This document shows positions 36,609 to 45,221 of a stretch of 64,000 bases of DNA, piece by piece. A program made the position numbers and the translations under genes. The notes under the pieces are model-generated. The model searched no databases and was not told the origin of the DNA. It was given only the letters and a program-made list of their open reading frames with translations. The DNA is taken from positions 310,001-374,000 of the forward strand of contig NZ_JABRWJ010000005.1 of NCBI RefSeq assembly GCF_013266755.1, given 5' to 3'. How positions within the stretch are numbered: the stretch's first letter is position 1; each line of letters starts with the position of its first letter. The stretch is from Pseudaquabacterium terrae. GTDB lineage: Bacteria > Pseudomonadota > Gammaproteobacteria > Burkholderiales > Burkholderiaceae_C.

Positions 36609-37304
36609 TCAATCGCCGACCCAACGCAGTGCAGAGGCGTGCAGGTGAGCCCGCATCGCCGCTTGTGCGGCAATCGGGTCGCGCAGCTCGACGGCCCTCA
36701 GCACGGCTTCGTGTTCCTGGAGGGCGACTTTCCAGGTGCGCTTGCTCTCGAAGCGCGAGCTGATCTTGGCCGAGATCGGGCTGTGCCGCTCGTCGAACAA
36801 CTCTCCGACGAGTCTGATCAGGACCGCGTTGCCCGTCACTTCTGCCAGAGTCAAGTGGAACTGGCGATCGAGGTCGACGCGCGTCTGACGGCGATCGATC
36901 TCCGACGTCATGCCCTTCAGGATGTCGCGCAGCCGCGCCAATTGCATGTTATTGATGCGGGCGCAGGCCAGGACCACCACTTCGCCCTCGATGACCGAGC
37001 GCGCCTCCATGAGCTGACTCGGGCTCTCGCCCATCGCGGCGGTCCTGGCTGGCGCGGCGCCCGGCTTGGCGGCCGAGACATAGACGCCTGACCCACCGCG
37101 CACCTCGACGCGCCCTTCGACGTCCAGAGCGATCAGCGCCTCGCGCAGCGAGGGGCGCGAAACGCCGAGCTGCACGGCCAGATCGCGCTCCGGCGGCAGC
37201 CGCATGCCGGTCTCGAAACCGCCCTGATCGATCAGTTCGCGAATCTGGTCTGCGATCTGCTGATAGAGCCGACGCGACTCAACCGCCTTGAACTGGAACG
37301 CCAT
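36609..37304 (-). CDS. FadR-subfamily GntR regulator
   Basis: A 231-residue regulator. Residues 1 to about 75 are a GntR winged helix (LYQQIADQIRELIDQGGFE, LPPERDLAVQLGVSRPSLRE, VEVRGGSGVYVS). The rest is an FCD domain with the usual acidic and histidine ligands (DLDRQFHLTLAEVTGN, HEAVLRAVELRD, AMRAHLHAS). FCD regulators of this type (UxuR, ExuR, LgoR, LldR) often sense sugar acids or hydroxy acids. The ATG at 37304 is favoured over an upstream TTG/GTG-rich stretch. It diverges from the transporter operon, whose control region holds FadR-like sites. Confidence 0.88.
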   Translation of the reverse strand: MAFQFKAVESRRLYQQIADQIRELIDQGGFETGMRLPPERDLAVQLGVSRPSLREALIALDVEGRVEVRGGSGVYVSAAKPGAAPARTAAMGESPSQLMEARSVIEGEVVVLACARINNMQLARLRDILKGMTSEIDRRQTRVDLDRQFHLTLAEVTGNAVLIRLVGELFDERHSPISAKISSRFESKRTWKVALQEHEAVLRAVELRDPIAAQAAMRAHLHASALRWVGD

Positions 37305-37386
37305 GACGCTGCGACGAAGTGACCGACGCCGCATTATCGGCGCGCGCTGGCCGCAGTCACCGCGCCAGCCCTGCGGCCAGTGGTGG

Positions 37387-37403
37387 AACTGGTAAGACCT
37401 CTT
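37387..37403 (+). promoter_or_regulatory. FadR-like operator site 1
   Basis: AACTGGTAAGACCTCTT matches the E. coli FadR operator consensus AACTGGTCNGACCAGTT at 13 of 16 informative positions. It sits between the divergent GntR gene and the transporter operon. A weaker, inverted relative (TGGCCTTACCC, 37420-37430) and a second good site at 37448-37464 follow. The match is by eye against a remembered consensus. Confidence 0.55.
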
Positions 37404-37429
37404 TACAACGGCGGTAAAGTGGCCTTACC
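37391..37429. repeat. Nested inverted repeats with one centre in the GntR control region
   Basis: Two inverted repeats share the centre 37410: GGTAAG (37391-37396) with CTTACC (37424-37429), and CTTTAC (37401-37406) with GTAAAG (37414-37419). Both have perfect 6-bp arms. The structure overlaps FadR-like site 1 and may be a composite operator for cooperative dimers. Confidence 0.5.
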
Positions 37430-37447
37430 CTGCGTCGGGTCTCGGCC

Positions 37448-37464
37448 ATCTGGCCAGACCAATT
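37448..37464 (+). promoter_or_regulatory. FadR-like operator site 2
   Basis: ATCTGGCCAGACCAATT matches the FadR operator consensus at 13 of 16 informative positions and lies 61 bp (about six helical turns) downstream of site 1, some 85 bp before the first permease gene. The spacing puts the two sites on the same face of the helix. Binding by the adjacent GntR protein is inferred. Confidence 0.5.
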
Positions 37465-37548
37465 CCGCAACCACCGGGGAGCTGCCCATGTGCGCTGGCA
37501 GAGGTCTCGATCGCCATCGCCGCTGGCCTGCCGAGCGAAGCTGACCGC

Positions 37549-38232
37549 ATGCGCTACGAGCTCGCGTTCTCGGCACCGCTGGCGTACTGGCAGGAACTGC
37601 TGGCGGGCGCAGTGACCACGCTGGGCCTGTCGGTCGCCGCCACCGTGCTCGGCTTCGGCCTCGGGGTGGCCTGCGCCATTGCGCGCACCGGTCGCTCGCG
37701 CGCCGCTTCAGCCGTGGCAAGTGCCTACGTGGAAGGGATCCGCAACACACCGCTCCTGGTGCAGATCTTCATCGTCTACTTCGGCCTGGCTTCGCTCGGC
37801 ATCAGGCTCGGCGCGTTCACGGCGGCGATCCTGGCGCTGGTCGTCAACGTCGGTGCCTACACCGCGGAAATCATCCGTGCGGGGATCGAGTCGGTTCCGC
37901 GCAGCCAGCGCGAAGCCGGCGAGTGCCTGGCGCTCGGGCGCTGGCAATTGCTGCGTCACGTGATCCTGCCGCCGGCGATCGAGCGCGTGTGGCCGGCGCT
38001 CACGAGCCAGTACGTGCTGCTGATGCTCGCCTCGTCGATCACCTCGCAGATCTCGACCGAGGAGTTGACGGCGGTCGCCAATCGCGTGCAGTCGGACACC
38101 TTCCGCTCGATCGAGACCTACCTGATCGTCGCCGCCGCGTACCTCGCGTTGTCGCTGTTGCTCCGCGCGTTGTTCTGGGCGGCGGCAAGCGCGGCATTCC
38201 CGCGCCGCCGCCGCCTGGGGACACCGCTGTGA
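37549..38232 (+). CDS. Polar amino acid-type ABC transporter permease 1 (HisM/HisQ family)
   Basis: A 227-residue inner-membrane permease with the family stretches AYVEGIRNTPLLVQIFIVYF and the EAA loop REAGECLALGRWQLLRHVILP. About five transmembrane helices are evident. Its stop overlaps the GTG start of permease 2 (GTGA, 38229-38232). The family imports polar amino acids, opines and small charged compounds; the neighbouring enzymes point to a sugar acid or amino-sugar acid (inference). Confidence 0.92.
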   Translation: MRYELAFSAPLAYWQELLAGAVTTLGLSVAATVLGFGLGVACAIARTGRSRAASAVASAYVEGIRNTPLLVQIFIVYFGLASLGIRLGAFTAAILALVVNVGAYTAEIIRAGIESVPRSQREAGECLALGRWQLLRHVILPPAIERVWPALTSQYVLLMLASSITSQISTEELTAVANRVQSDTFRSIETYLIVAAAYLALSLLLRALFWAAASAAFPRRRRLGTPL

Positions 38233-38879
38233 CCGGCCTGACCAGCGATCAGTTGCTGTTCCTGCTGCGCGGCTTCGGCTGGACCATCGTGCTGTCACTG
38301 CTGGCCTTCGCGGGTGGCGGGGCGCTCGGCTTCGTGCTGGCGCTGACCCGGGTGTATGCCGCACGGCCGCTGCGCACGCTGGCGATGCTCTACATCAAGC
38401 TGATCCAGGGCACGCCGCTGCTGATCCTGCTGTTCCTGACCTACTTCGGGCTGCCGGCCCTCGGTCTGGCCGTCGAGCCGCTCGTGGCCGCGGCGATCGG
38501 CCTGTCGACCTACGTGTCGGCCTACCTCGGCGAGATCTGGCGCGGCAGCCTCGAAGCGGTTCCCCGCACGCAGGAGGAGGCGGCCGCCTGTCTGGCGCTC
38601 AGCTGGCACCAGCGCCTGGTCCACGTGATCCTGCCCCAGGCCGTGAAGATCGCCACGCCGCCGACGGTCGGTTTCATGGTGCAGATCGTCAAGAACACTT
38701 CGCTGGCATCGGCGATCGGCTTCGTCGAGATGGTGCGCGCCGGTCAGATGATCAACAACGCGACCTTCCGCCCGTTCATCGTTTTCGTGCTGATCGCGGC
38801 GCTGTACTTCGTGCTGTGCTATCCGCTGTCGGCCTGGAGCCGGCGCCTCGAACGGAGCTTCGATGTCGCCCATCGTTGA
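38229..38879 (+). CDS. Polar amino acid-type ABC transporter permease 2
   Basis: A 216-residue permease with YIKLIQGTPLLILLFLTYFG and the EAA loop EEAAACLALSWHQRLVHVILP. The start is GTG 38229, placed by the 4-nt overlap with permease 1 and by the conserved N-terminal length. Its 3' end overlaps the ATPase gene by 17 nt. It forms a heterodimeric pore with permease 1. Confidence 0.92.
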   Translation: MTGLTSDQLLFLLRGFGWTIVLSLLAFAGGGALGFVLALTRVYAARPLRTLAMLYIKLIQGTPLLILLFLTYFGLPALGLAVEPLVAAAIGLSTYVSAYLGEIWRGSLEAVPRTQEEAAACLALSWHQRLVHVILPQAVKIATPPTVGFMVQIVKNTSLASAIGFVEMVRAGQMINNATFRPFIVFVLIAALYFVLCYPLSAWSRRLERSFDVAHR

Positions 38880-39813
38880 GGTCGAGGCGGTGTGCAAGCG
38901 CTTCGGCATGGCCAGCGTGCTCGAGGGCGTGTCGTTCCAGGTGCGCGCCGGATCGGTGGTGGCGATCATCGGCCGCAGCGGCTCGGGCAAGAGCACCGCG
39001 CTGCGCTGCATCAACCGCCTCGAGACCATCGACTCAGGCCGCATGCGGGTCTGCGGGCACGACCTGAGGTCGCCCGCGCTGGACGTGAACCGCCTGCACC
39101 GCGACGTCGGCATCGTGTTCCAGAGCTACAACCTGTTCCCGCACCTGACGGCCGAAGAGAACGTCATGCTCGCGCCGCGTCTCGTGCTCAGGCTGCCGCG
39201 CACCGAGCAGCGCGAGCTCGCCGCGCACGTGCTGTCGCAGGTGGGCCTGGCCGACAAGGCGCGGTCGTACCCGTCGCAACTCTCCGGCGGCCAGCAGCAG
39301 CGCGTGGCGATCGCACGGTCACTGGCGATGACGCCGAAGCTGATGCTGTTCGACGAGATCACCTCGGCGCTCGATCCCGAGCTCACCGGCGAGGTGCTCA
39401 AGGTCATCGAGGGCCTGGCCCGCGACGGCATGTCGATGATCCTCGTCACGCACGAGATGGCCTTCGCGCGCCAGGTCGCCGACCACGTGATCTTCATGCA
39501 CCGCGGCAAGGTGTGGGAAGAAGGTCCCGCCGCCATGCTCGATGCACCGCTGACCGACGAACTGCGCCAGTTCCTGGGCAAGACGGTCTCCGAGGCCGCG
39601 CCCCTGCTCCACCACCCCAAGGAGACTGCCGATGAACCGCCGTTCCACACTATTGAAGGCCGCGCTGGCGCTTGCCACCATCGTCGCGACGACCAGCGCT
39701 CACGCCGACCTGCTCGACGACGTCAAGGCCGCGAAGAAGATCCGCATCGCCATCGACCTGGGCGTGCCCCCGTACGGCATGACCGACGGACAGATGAAAC
39801 CCACCGGCTCTGA
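38863..39813 (+). CDS. Polar amino acid-type ABC transporter ATPase with an abnormal C-terminal extension
   Basis: A 316-residue ATPase; Walker A GRSGSGKST, Q-loop FQSYNLFPHLT, signature LSGGQQQR, Walker B LMLFDEITSALDP and switch His in VTHEMAFA are all present. Note DEIT where most relatives have DEPT. The family normally ends near residue 245-255. Here the frame runs on for about 60 residues of Arg/His/Asp-rich, non-family sequence, overlapping the binding-protein gene by 182 nt out of frame. Stop-codon loss or a small frameshift near 39620 would explain it. ATG 38863 has GGAG upstream. Confidence 0.88.
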   Translation: MSPIVEVEAVCKRFGMASVLEGVSFQVRAGSVVAIIGRSGSGKSTALRCINRLETIDSGRMRVCGHDLRSPALDVNRLHRDVGIVFQSYNLFPHLTAEENVMLAPRLVLRLPRTEQRELAAHVLSQVGLADKARSYPSQLSGGQQQRVAIARSLAMTPKLMLFDEITSALDPELTGEVLKVIEGLARDGMSMILVTHEMAFARQVADHVIFMHRGKVWEEGPAAMLDAPLTDELRQFLGKTVSEAAPLLHHPKETADEPPFHTIEGRAGACHHRRDDQRSRRPARRRQGREEDPHRHRPGRAPVRHDRRTDETHRL

Positions 39814-40393
39814 CGTCGAGACCGCGCGCCTGCTCGCCAGGGACCTCGGCGTCGAGCTCGAGATCGTGCAGACCACCGGGGCGAACCGGATCCCGTTCCT
39901 GCAGACCGGCAAGGCGGACATCGTGGTCTCGTCCTTGTCGGTGACGCCCGAGCGCGAGAAGGTCATCGACTTCTCGGTGCCGTATGCGCACATCCTCTCC
40001 GTGATCGCGGGCCCGAAGCCGGTGGGCATCAAGGGCTTCGAGGATCTGGCGGGCAAGCGGGTGGCCAGCACGCGCGGCACCACGAACGACAAGCTCGCGA
40101 CCGAAGCTGCCAAGGATGCGCAGATCGTGCGCTTCGACGACGACGCCACGCTGATAACGGCCGTGACGAGCGGCCAGGTGGACATCGTCGCCACCTCGCC
40201 GGCGCTGGTCAAGACGATGCGCGAGAACGCGCCGCAGCGCGACATCGAGGTCAAGTTCGTGATGAAGGGATTCCCGCTGGGCATCGGCATGCGCAAGGGC
40301 GAGCCCCGGCTGCAGAAGTGGATCAACGATTGGATCCAGGCCAATACCGCCAATGGCCAGCTGACGGCCATCCACAAGAAGTTCCACGGCTGA
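39632..40393 (+). CDS. Periplasmic substrate-binding protein (SBP family 3)
   Basis: A 253-residue family-3 binding protein: signal peptide (cleavage after AHA, residue 25), then KIRIAIDLGVPPYGMTDGQM, GSDVETARLLARDLG, SVTPEREKVIDFSVPY and the C-terminal INDWIQANTANGQLTAIHKK. ATG 39632 has AAGGAG (39619-39624) at ideal spacing, so the start is firm despite lying inside the extended ATPase frame. It would deliver a small polar or charged ligand to the two permeases. Confidence 0.93.
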   Translation: MNRRSTLLKAALALATIVATTSAHADLLDDVKAAKKIRIAIDLGVPPYGMTDGQMKPTGSDVETARLLARDLGVELEIVQTTGANRIPFLQTGKADIVVSSLSVTPEREKVIDFSVPYAHILSVIAGPKPVGIKGFEDLAGKRVASTRGTTNDKLATEAAKDAQIVRFDDDATLITAVTSGQVDIVATSPALVKTMRENAPQRDIEVKFVMKGFPLGIGMRKGEPRLQKWINDWIQANTANGQLTAIHKKFHG

Positions 40394-40403
40394 AGACAGC
40401 GTC

Positions 40404-41411
40404 GTGCTGAGCGTCGTCTGCGTCACGCCGGGCACGTTGAGGGCCGAGGACCGGCCCACACCGATCCCGGCCGAGGGGGAGGTGCTGCTGCGTGTCAGGC
40501 GCGTGGGCGTCTGCGGCACCGACCTCCACATCTTCGCCGGGCGCCAGCCCTACCTGGACTACCCGAGGGTGATGGGGCACGAGCTGTCGGGCACCGTCGC
40601 CGAGGCGCCGCGCGGCAGCCGGCTGGCCGCGGGCGACGTGGTCTACGTGATGCCCTACCTGTCGTGCGGCCACTGCGTGGCATGCCGTGCGGGACGAACC
40701 AACTGCTGCACGCATCTGCAGGTGCTGGGCGTGCACCGTGACGGCGCCTTCACCGAGTACCTGTGCGTGCCCGAGCCCTTCGTGCACCGGGCCGAGGGCG
40801 TGACCCTGGACCAGGCGGCCATGGTCGAATTCCTGGCCATCGGCGCGCATGCGGTTCGGCGCGCGCAGGTGAGCGCCGGCCAGCGCGTGCTGGTGGTCGG
40901 CGCGGGCCCCATCGGCATGGGCGCGATCATCTTCTCCAGGCTGCGCGGCGCGACGGTGACCGCGCTGGATTCGCGCACCGACCGCCTGGCGTTCTGTGCG
41001 CAGCGGCTCGGCACCGCCAGCTGCGTGACGCTGGGCGCCGGAGACACCGAACAGCTCGCGGCGCTGTCGTCGAACGAGTTCTTCGACGTCGTGTTCGACG
41101 CCACCGGCCATGCCGCGGCCATGGAGCGCGGCTTCGGCTTCGTGGCGCACGGCGGCACCTATGTGCTGATCTCGGTGGTGCAGTCGGACATCAGGTTCAA
41201 CGACCCGGAGTTCCACAAGCGCGAAACGACATTGCTCGGCAGCCGCAACGCGACGAGCGAGGACTTCGAGACCGTGCTGCGGGCCATGCGCGAAGGCCTC
41301 ATCCCGGCCGGACTGGACACCCATCGCATGGCTCTGGCCGACGTGCCCGCTTGCTTCCCCGGCCTGCTGGATCCGGATGCCGGCGTCGTGAAGGCCATCG
41401 TCGAATGTTGA
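40404..41411 (+). CDS. Zinc-dependent alcohol dehydrogenase, RspB/LgoD-like
   Basis: A 335-residue medium-chain dehydrogenase. Catalytic zinc ligands are in GVCGTDLH and MGHELSG; the structural zinc site is the Cys cluster SCGHCVACRAGRTNCC; the NAD-binding loop is VVGAGPIGMGA. The closest known types are RspB and L-galactonate 5-dehydrogenase (LgoD), which oxidise sugar acids. The start is GTG 40404, 10 nt after the binding-protein stop. With the FCD regulator and the UxaB-like remnant nearby, a role in hexonate or hexuronate use is plausible but not shown. Confidence 0.85.
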   Translation: MLSVVCVTPGTLRAEDRPTPIPAEGEVLLRVRRVGVCGTDLHIFAGRQPYLDYPRVMGHELSGTVAEAPRGSRLAAGDVVYVMPYLSCGHCVACRAGRTNCCTHLQVLGVHRDGAFTEYLCVPEPFVHRAEGVTLDQAAMVEFLAIGAHAVRRAQVSAGQRVLVVGAGPIGMGAIIFSRLRGATVTALDSRTDRLAFCAQRLGTASCVTLGAGDTEQLAALSSNEFFDVVFDATGHAAAMERGFGFVAHGGTYVLISVVQSDIRFNDPEFHKRETTLLGSRNATSEDFETVLRAMREGLIPAGLDTHRMALADVPACFPGLLDPDAGVVKAIVEC

Positions 41412-41503
41412 AACCGGACTCGCGGCGGTTTGTTGCTCGAGGCACCGCCACGCTTCGCCCTCATGCCTCGAGCAGCAGACGATCCACCTGTAGAGGAGCG
41501 CAC

Positions 41504-42532
41504 ATGAAGCGGACAATGAGGAACGGCCTGGCGTGCTGGGCCGCAGCGGCAGCAGCGTTGCTGGGCGTGGCGTGGACCTCCGCGGCGCGCGCGGACGACG
41601 GTGCCGACGACCGGGCGCTGAGCGCTGCGATCGAACAGGCCGAACGCGGCGCCGCGGCGGGCAAGCGGCCCATCGTCGACACCCACATCCACTTCTGGCA
41701 GGTGACGCGGCCCGGCGGCGTGCCCTGGCCGACCCCTGCCGAAGGGCCGATCTTCCGCGACGTGCTGCCGCCCGAGTACACCGCCATCGCGCGGGCCAAT
41801 GGCATCGTCAAGGCCGGGATCGTCGAAGCCAGCGGCATCGTCGAGGACAACCAGTGGATCCTCGACCTGGTCAGGCACGACAGGTTCTACTCGTTCTTCG
41901 TCGGCAACCTCGAGATCGGCGCGCCGACCTTCGCCAAGGATCTCGCGCGCTTCGCACGTGACCATCGGTTCGTGGGAATCCGCGGCTATCTCACCGGTCC
42001 GGCCGAAGGCATCACGCTCAGTCCGGCGCAACTGGCCAGCCTGCGCGACCTGGCACGGCGCGGCATGACGCTGGACATCATCAGCCGGGGAACGAAGAAC
42101 CCGAAGGACCAGGTCATCGCGCTGTGCACCGCGGTGCCCGACCTGCGGATCATCATCGACCACCTCGGCGGCGCCAAGGGTCCCCCGCCGATCGATCCCA
42201 CCTGGGAGCTGGAGATTCGCCGCCTCGCCGACGTCTGCCCGAACCTGCACATGAAGTTCTCGTCGTACTACGACATGTACGCGCCCGGCGACGTCGTCTT
42301 CCCGTCGCCCACGGACCTGGGCGCCTACAAGGCGCACTTCGACGTGCTGATGACCGCATTCGGCCCGGAGCGGCTGGTCTGGGGCAGCAACTGGCCGGTG
42401 ATCACGCTGCATGGAACCTTCGAGGCGCAGATCGCCATCGCCGAGGAGTACCTCGCGCCGTTCGGCCACAAGGTGCGCGACAAGGTGATGTTCAAGAACG
42501 CCCTCGCCTTCTATCGCAGGCACCGGCCGTAG
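41504..42532 (+). CDS. Exported amidohydrolase-2 family protein
   Basis: A 342-residue TIM-barrel metal hydrolase of the amidohydrolase-2 family (PF04909) with a signal peptide (cleavage near ARADD, about residue 30). Visible metal sites are VDTHIHFWQ near residue 59, IIDHLGGAKG and VWGSNWPV. Cytoplasmic relatives include lactonases of sugar-acid pathways and decarboxylases; export to the periplasm is less usual and suggests that substrate is converted before uptake (inference). ATG 41504 has GAGGAG upstream. It ends the forward operon that starts with the permeases. Confidence 0.87.
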   Translation: MKRTMRNGLACWAAAAAALLGVAWTSAARADDGADDRALSAAIEQAERGAAAGKRPIVDTHIHFWQVTRPGGVPWPTPAEGPIFRDVLPPEYTAIARANGIVKAGIVEASGIVEDNQWILDLVRHDRFYSFFVGNLEIGAPTFAKDLARFARDHRFVGIRGYLTGPAEGITLSPAQLASLRDLARRGMTLDIISRGTKNPKDQVIALCTAVPDLRIIIDHLGGAKGPPPIDPTWELEIRRLADVCPNLHMKFSSYYDMYAPGDVVFPSPTDLGAYKAHFDVLMTAFGPERLVWGSNWPVITLHGTFEAQIAIAEEYLAPFGHKVRDKVMFKNALAFYRRHRP

Positions 42533-42559
42533 CGCCGGGCACGCCCCGGCCCCTCCCGT

Positions 42560-43689
42560 TCAGTGCGCAGAGACCGCGGCTCGCAACCGCGGTTGCGCCA
42601 GCGCCGGTGGGAGCGTGCGTGCCAGCTCGATGATGGGTTCGATGCGGCGCGCCTTCTTCTGGGCGTGGTTCAGTGCGATGTCCGCGAGGGCGTGGGCCAG
42701 GAACGGATTCAGCAGGCGGTCGCGCAGCTCGACGAGGTACGCACGCGCGCCCGCGCCGTCACCCACGGCATCGAACACCGGCAGCACCTCCTCTTCCCAG
42801 ACGGCCTCGATCGCATCCCGCAAGGCCGGCGTCTGCATCGCCTGCAGTACCGTCATGTCCGCCGGGTGGCGGTCCGTCATCCATTGCTGCGCCAGCATCG
42901 TGTGGGCCAGGTTGAGCAGGTACAGCTTGCGCCGCTCGAACGGTGCCAGGTCGTCCGTGAGGACGATGGACGCATGCCGGCACGGCAACTGCAGCCGCGG
43001 CTGCATCTCGACGGCCCACAGCGCGTAAGGCTCGGCCACCGCGCCCACCGGATCGAGCGCCTGCGAGACGATGCGGTCGACCAGCGAGTTGGCCCACACC
43101 AGGTGCTCACGCATCCAGCCGACGAATGCAGGACCGAGCGACCACTCGCGCGCGAGTAACATGACGATCTCGCGCAGCCGTTCACCATTGCGCGAAACCA
43201 GCTCGCAGGGCAGCAGCGTCAACTCGGACCCCGGTTGGGCACGCCAACGGTCGTGCAGCAGCACCAGCAGTTTGGCGGGAAAGGAGATCGCCGCCGAGGC
43301 CCGCGCGGCCAGCAGGTGCGGACCGTCGGTCGGATCGAGCAACCAGCCGGCATCGCCGGTGTTGGACACGATCACGCGCACCGGACCCCGCACGCGCTCG
43401 CGTACCGCAGGCCACTGCGCGCGGGCATCGAGCGCCTCGTGCACCGAGCGGCAGGTCTCGTGCCGCTCCAGCGGCATGCCGTCGACGAGCCCGCGCACGA
43501 TCACCTCGTAACCCCGGGCCCGCGCCAGCGCCTGCATGCGTGCCACGCTCGCCGGCTGCCCTGTGGTCTGCACGACGGTGATGCCGCCCAGCGCCTCCCC
43601 GCGTTCAGCGGCCTGCGAGACGAGCAGGTCGACATGGGCCTGCAGGAAGCGGCCGGTGCCGAACTGGAGGATGGGCTGTCCCGTGTCAT
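42560..43689 (-). pseudogene. UxaB-like mannitol dehydrogenase family gene with a broken 5' end
   Basis: Residues encoded downstream of about 43680 form a good tagaturonate/altronate-type reductase: nucleotide-binding ILQFGTGRFLQAHVDLL, VIVSNTGDAGW, SFPAKLL, LLPCELVSRNGERL and the catalytic ERRKLYLLNLAHT. In that frame there is no ATG, GTG or TTG between the preceding in-frame TGA (in the rng stop region) and the nucleotide-binding motif. The well-placed ATG 43689, with GAGG upstream, is in another frame; one missing base between 43689 and about 43676 would join them. The first usable start in frame (GTG 43573) would delete the Rossmann motif. So this is a recent pseudogene, a sequencing error, or a gene with an unusual start. 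Confidence 0.8.
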
Positions 43690-43697
43690 GGCAACCC

Positions 43698-45176
43698 TCA
43701 CATCAAGACGATGTCGTACTGCTCCGGATTCATCGACGGCTCCGCACTCAGCGAGATCGGCTTGCCGATGAAGTCGCTCAGGCCCGCCAGGTGCTGGCTC
43801 TCCTCGTCGAGCAGCATCTCGACGACCGCCGCGCTGGCGACGACGCGGAACTCCTTCGGGCTGAACTGCCGCGCCTCACGCAGGATCTCACGCAGGATGT
43901 CGTAGCAGACGCTGCGCGCGGTCTTGACCTGGCCGCGTGCTTCGCAGGTCGGGCAGGCCTCGCACAGCATATGGGCCAGCGATTCGCGCGTGCGCTTGCG
44001 CGTCATCTCGACGAGACCCAGCTGCGTGAAGCCGGAGACGGTGATCTTGGTGCGGTCCTTGCTGAGCTGCTTGCGGAATTCGGCCAGCACCGCCTGCTGG
44101 TGCTCCTCGCGCGTCATGTCGATGAAGTCGACGATGATGATGCCGCCCAGGTTGCGCAGCCGCAGCTGCCGCGCGATCGCGCCGGCGGCCTCGAGGTTGG
44201 TCTTGAAGATCGTGTCGTCGAAGTTGCGCGCGCCGACGAAGCCGCCGGTGTTGACGTCGACCGTCGTCAGCGCCTCGGTCTGGTCGATGATCAGGTAGCC
44301 GCCGGACTTGAGGTCGACGCGCCGGGCCAGCGCGCGCGCGATCTCTTCCTCGATGCCGAAGAGGTCGAAGATCGGCCGCTCGCCCCGGTAGAGCTCGAGC
44401 TTGGCCGCCGACGACGGCGTGTAGGCCGCGCCGAAGGCCTGCAGCGCCTCGAACTGCAGCTGCGAATCGATGCGCACCGATTGCGTCGCGTCGTTGGCCA
44501 GGTCGCGCAGCACGCGCTCGGCCAGGTTCAGGTCCTGGTGCAGCAGGGTGCCGGGCGGCTGCGACAGCCCCTGCGCCTTGATCGCAGCCCAGGCCTTGCG
44601 CAGGTAGGCGATGTCGTCGCCCAGCTCCTCGTCGCTGGCCTCTTCGGCGTTGGTGCGCAGGATGAAGCCGCCGGGCGGCGAGTCGTCGGGCGTCGCGACC
44701 AGGCGCTGCATGCGAGCGCGCAGCTGCTCGCGCGCTTCGGCCGAGCCGATCTTCTGCGAGATGCCGATGTGCGTGTCCTGCGGCAGGAAGACCAGCATGC
44801 GCCCGGCGATCGAGATCTGCGTCGACAGCCGCGCGCCCTTGGTGCCGATCGGGTCCTTGATGACCTGCACCATCAGCGTCTGGCCCTCGAAGACCTGGCG
44901 CTCGATCGGCACCGGCACCGCGATGTCGCCGCGCGGCGCGCCATGGTGGCCGGCACCGTGCAGATCGGCCACGTGAAGGAAGGCCGCGCGCTCGAGGCCG
45001 ACATCGATGAAGGCGCTCTGCATGCCGGGCAGCACGCGCGCGACCTTGCCGAGGTAGACGTTGCCGACCAGCCCGCGCTCGAGCGCGCGCTCGATGTGCA
45101 GCTCCTGCACCGCGCCGTTCTCGATGAGGGCAACGCGGGTTTCCTGCGGGGCCCAGTTGATCAGGATGTCGTGCAT
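43698..45176 (-). CDS. rng: Ribonuclease G
   Basis: A 492-residue RNase E/G-family endoribonuclease. It has the N-terminal S1-like domain (YLGKVARVLPGMQSAFIDVG), the catalytic DNase I-like region with TTVDVNTGGFVG and IIIVDFIDM, and the Zn-link CEACPTCEARG that holds the dimer together. It processes 16S rRNA 5' ends and degrades mRNA. The length fits RNase G, not E. It is the last gene of the yebC-to-rng reverse block. Confidence 0.95.
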   Translation of the reverse strand: MHDILINWAPQETRVALIENGAVQELHIERALERGLVGNVYLGKVARVLPGMQSAFIDVGLERAAFLHVADLHGAGHHGAPRGDIAVPVPIERQVFEGQTLMVQVIKDPIGTKGARLSTQISIAGRMLVFLPQDTHIGISQKIGSAEAREQLRARMQRLVATPDDSPPGGFILRTNAEEASDEELGDDIAYLRKAWAAIKAQGLSQPPGTLLHQDLNLAERVLRDLANDATQSVRIDSQLQFEALQAFGAAYTPSSAAKLELYRGERPIFDLFGIEEEIARALARRVDLKSGGYLIIDQTEALTTVDVNTGGFVGARNFDDTIFKTNLEAAGAIARQLRLRNLGGIIIVDFIDMTREEHQQAVLAEFRKQLSKDRTKITVSGFTQLGLVEMTRKRTRESLAHMLCEACPTCEARGQVKTARSVCYDILREILREARQFSPKEFRVVASAAVVEMLLDEESQHLAGLSDFIGKPISLSAEPSMNPEQYDIVLM

Positions 45177-45221
45177 GGCGGCGCTTGTGGTCTGCTCTTT
45201 TCGCGGCGCCGCGAGATCGGT

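Noticed and set aside
45186-45221. Hairpin TCGCGGCGCCGCGA in the maf-rng gap as rho-independent terminator
   Set aside because: On the transcribed strand the hairpin is followed by A residues, not a U tract, and rng appears to belong to the same transcript.
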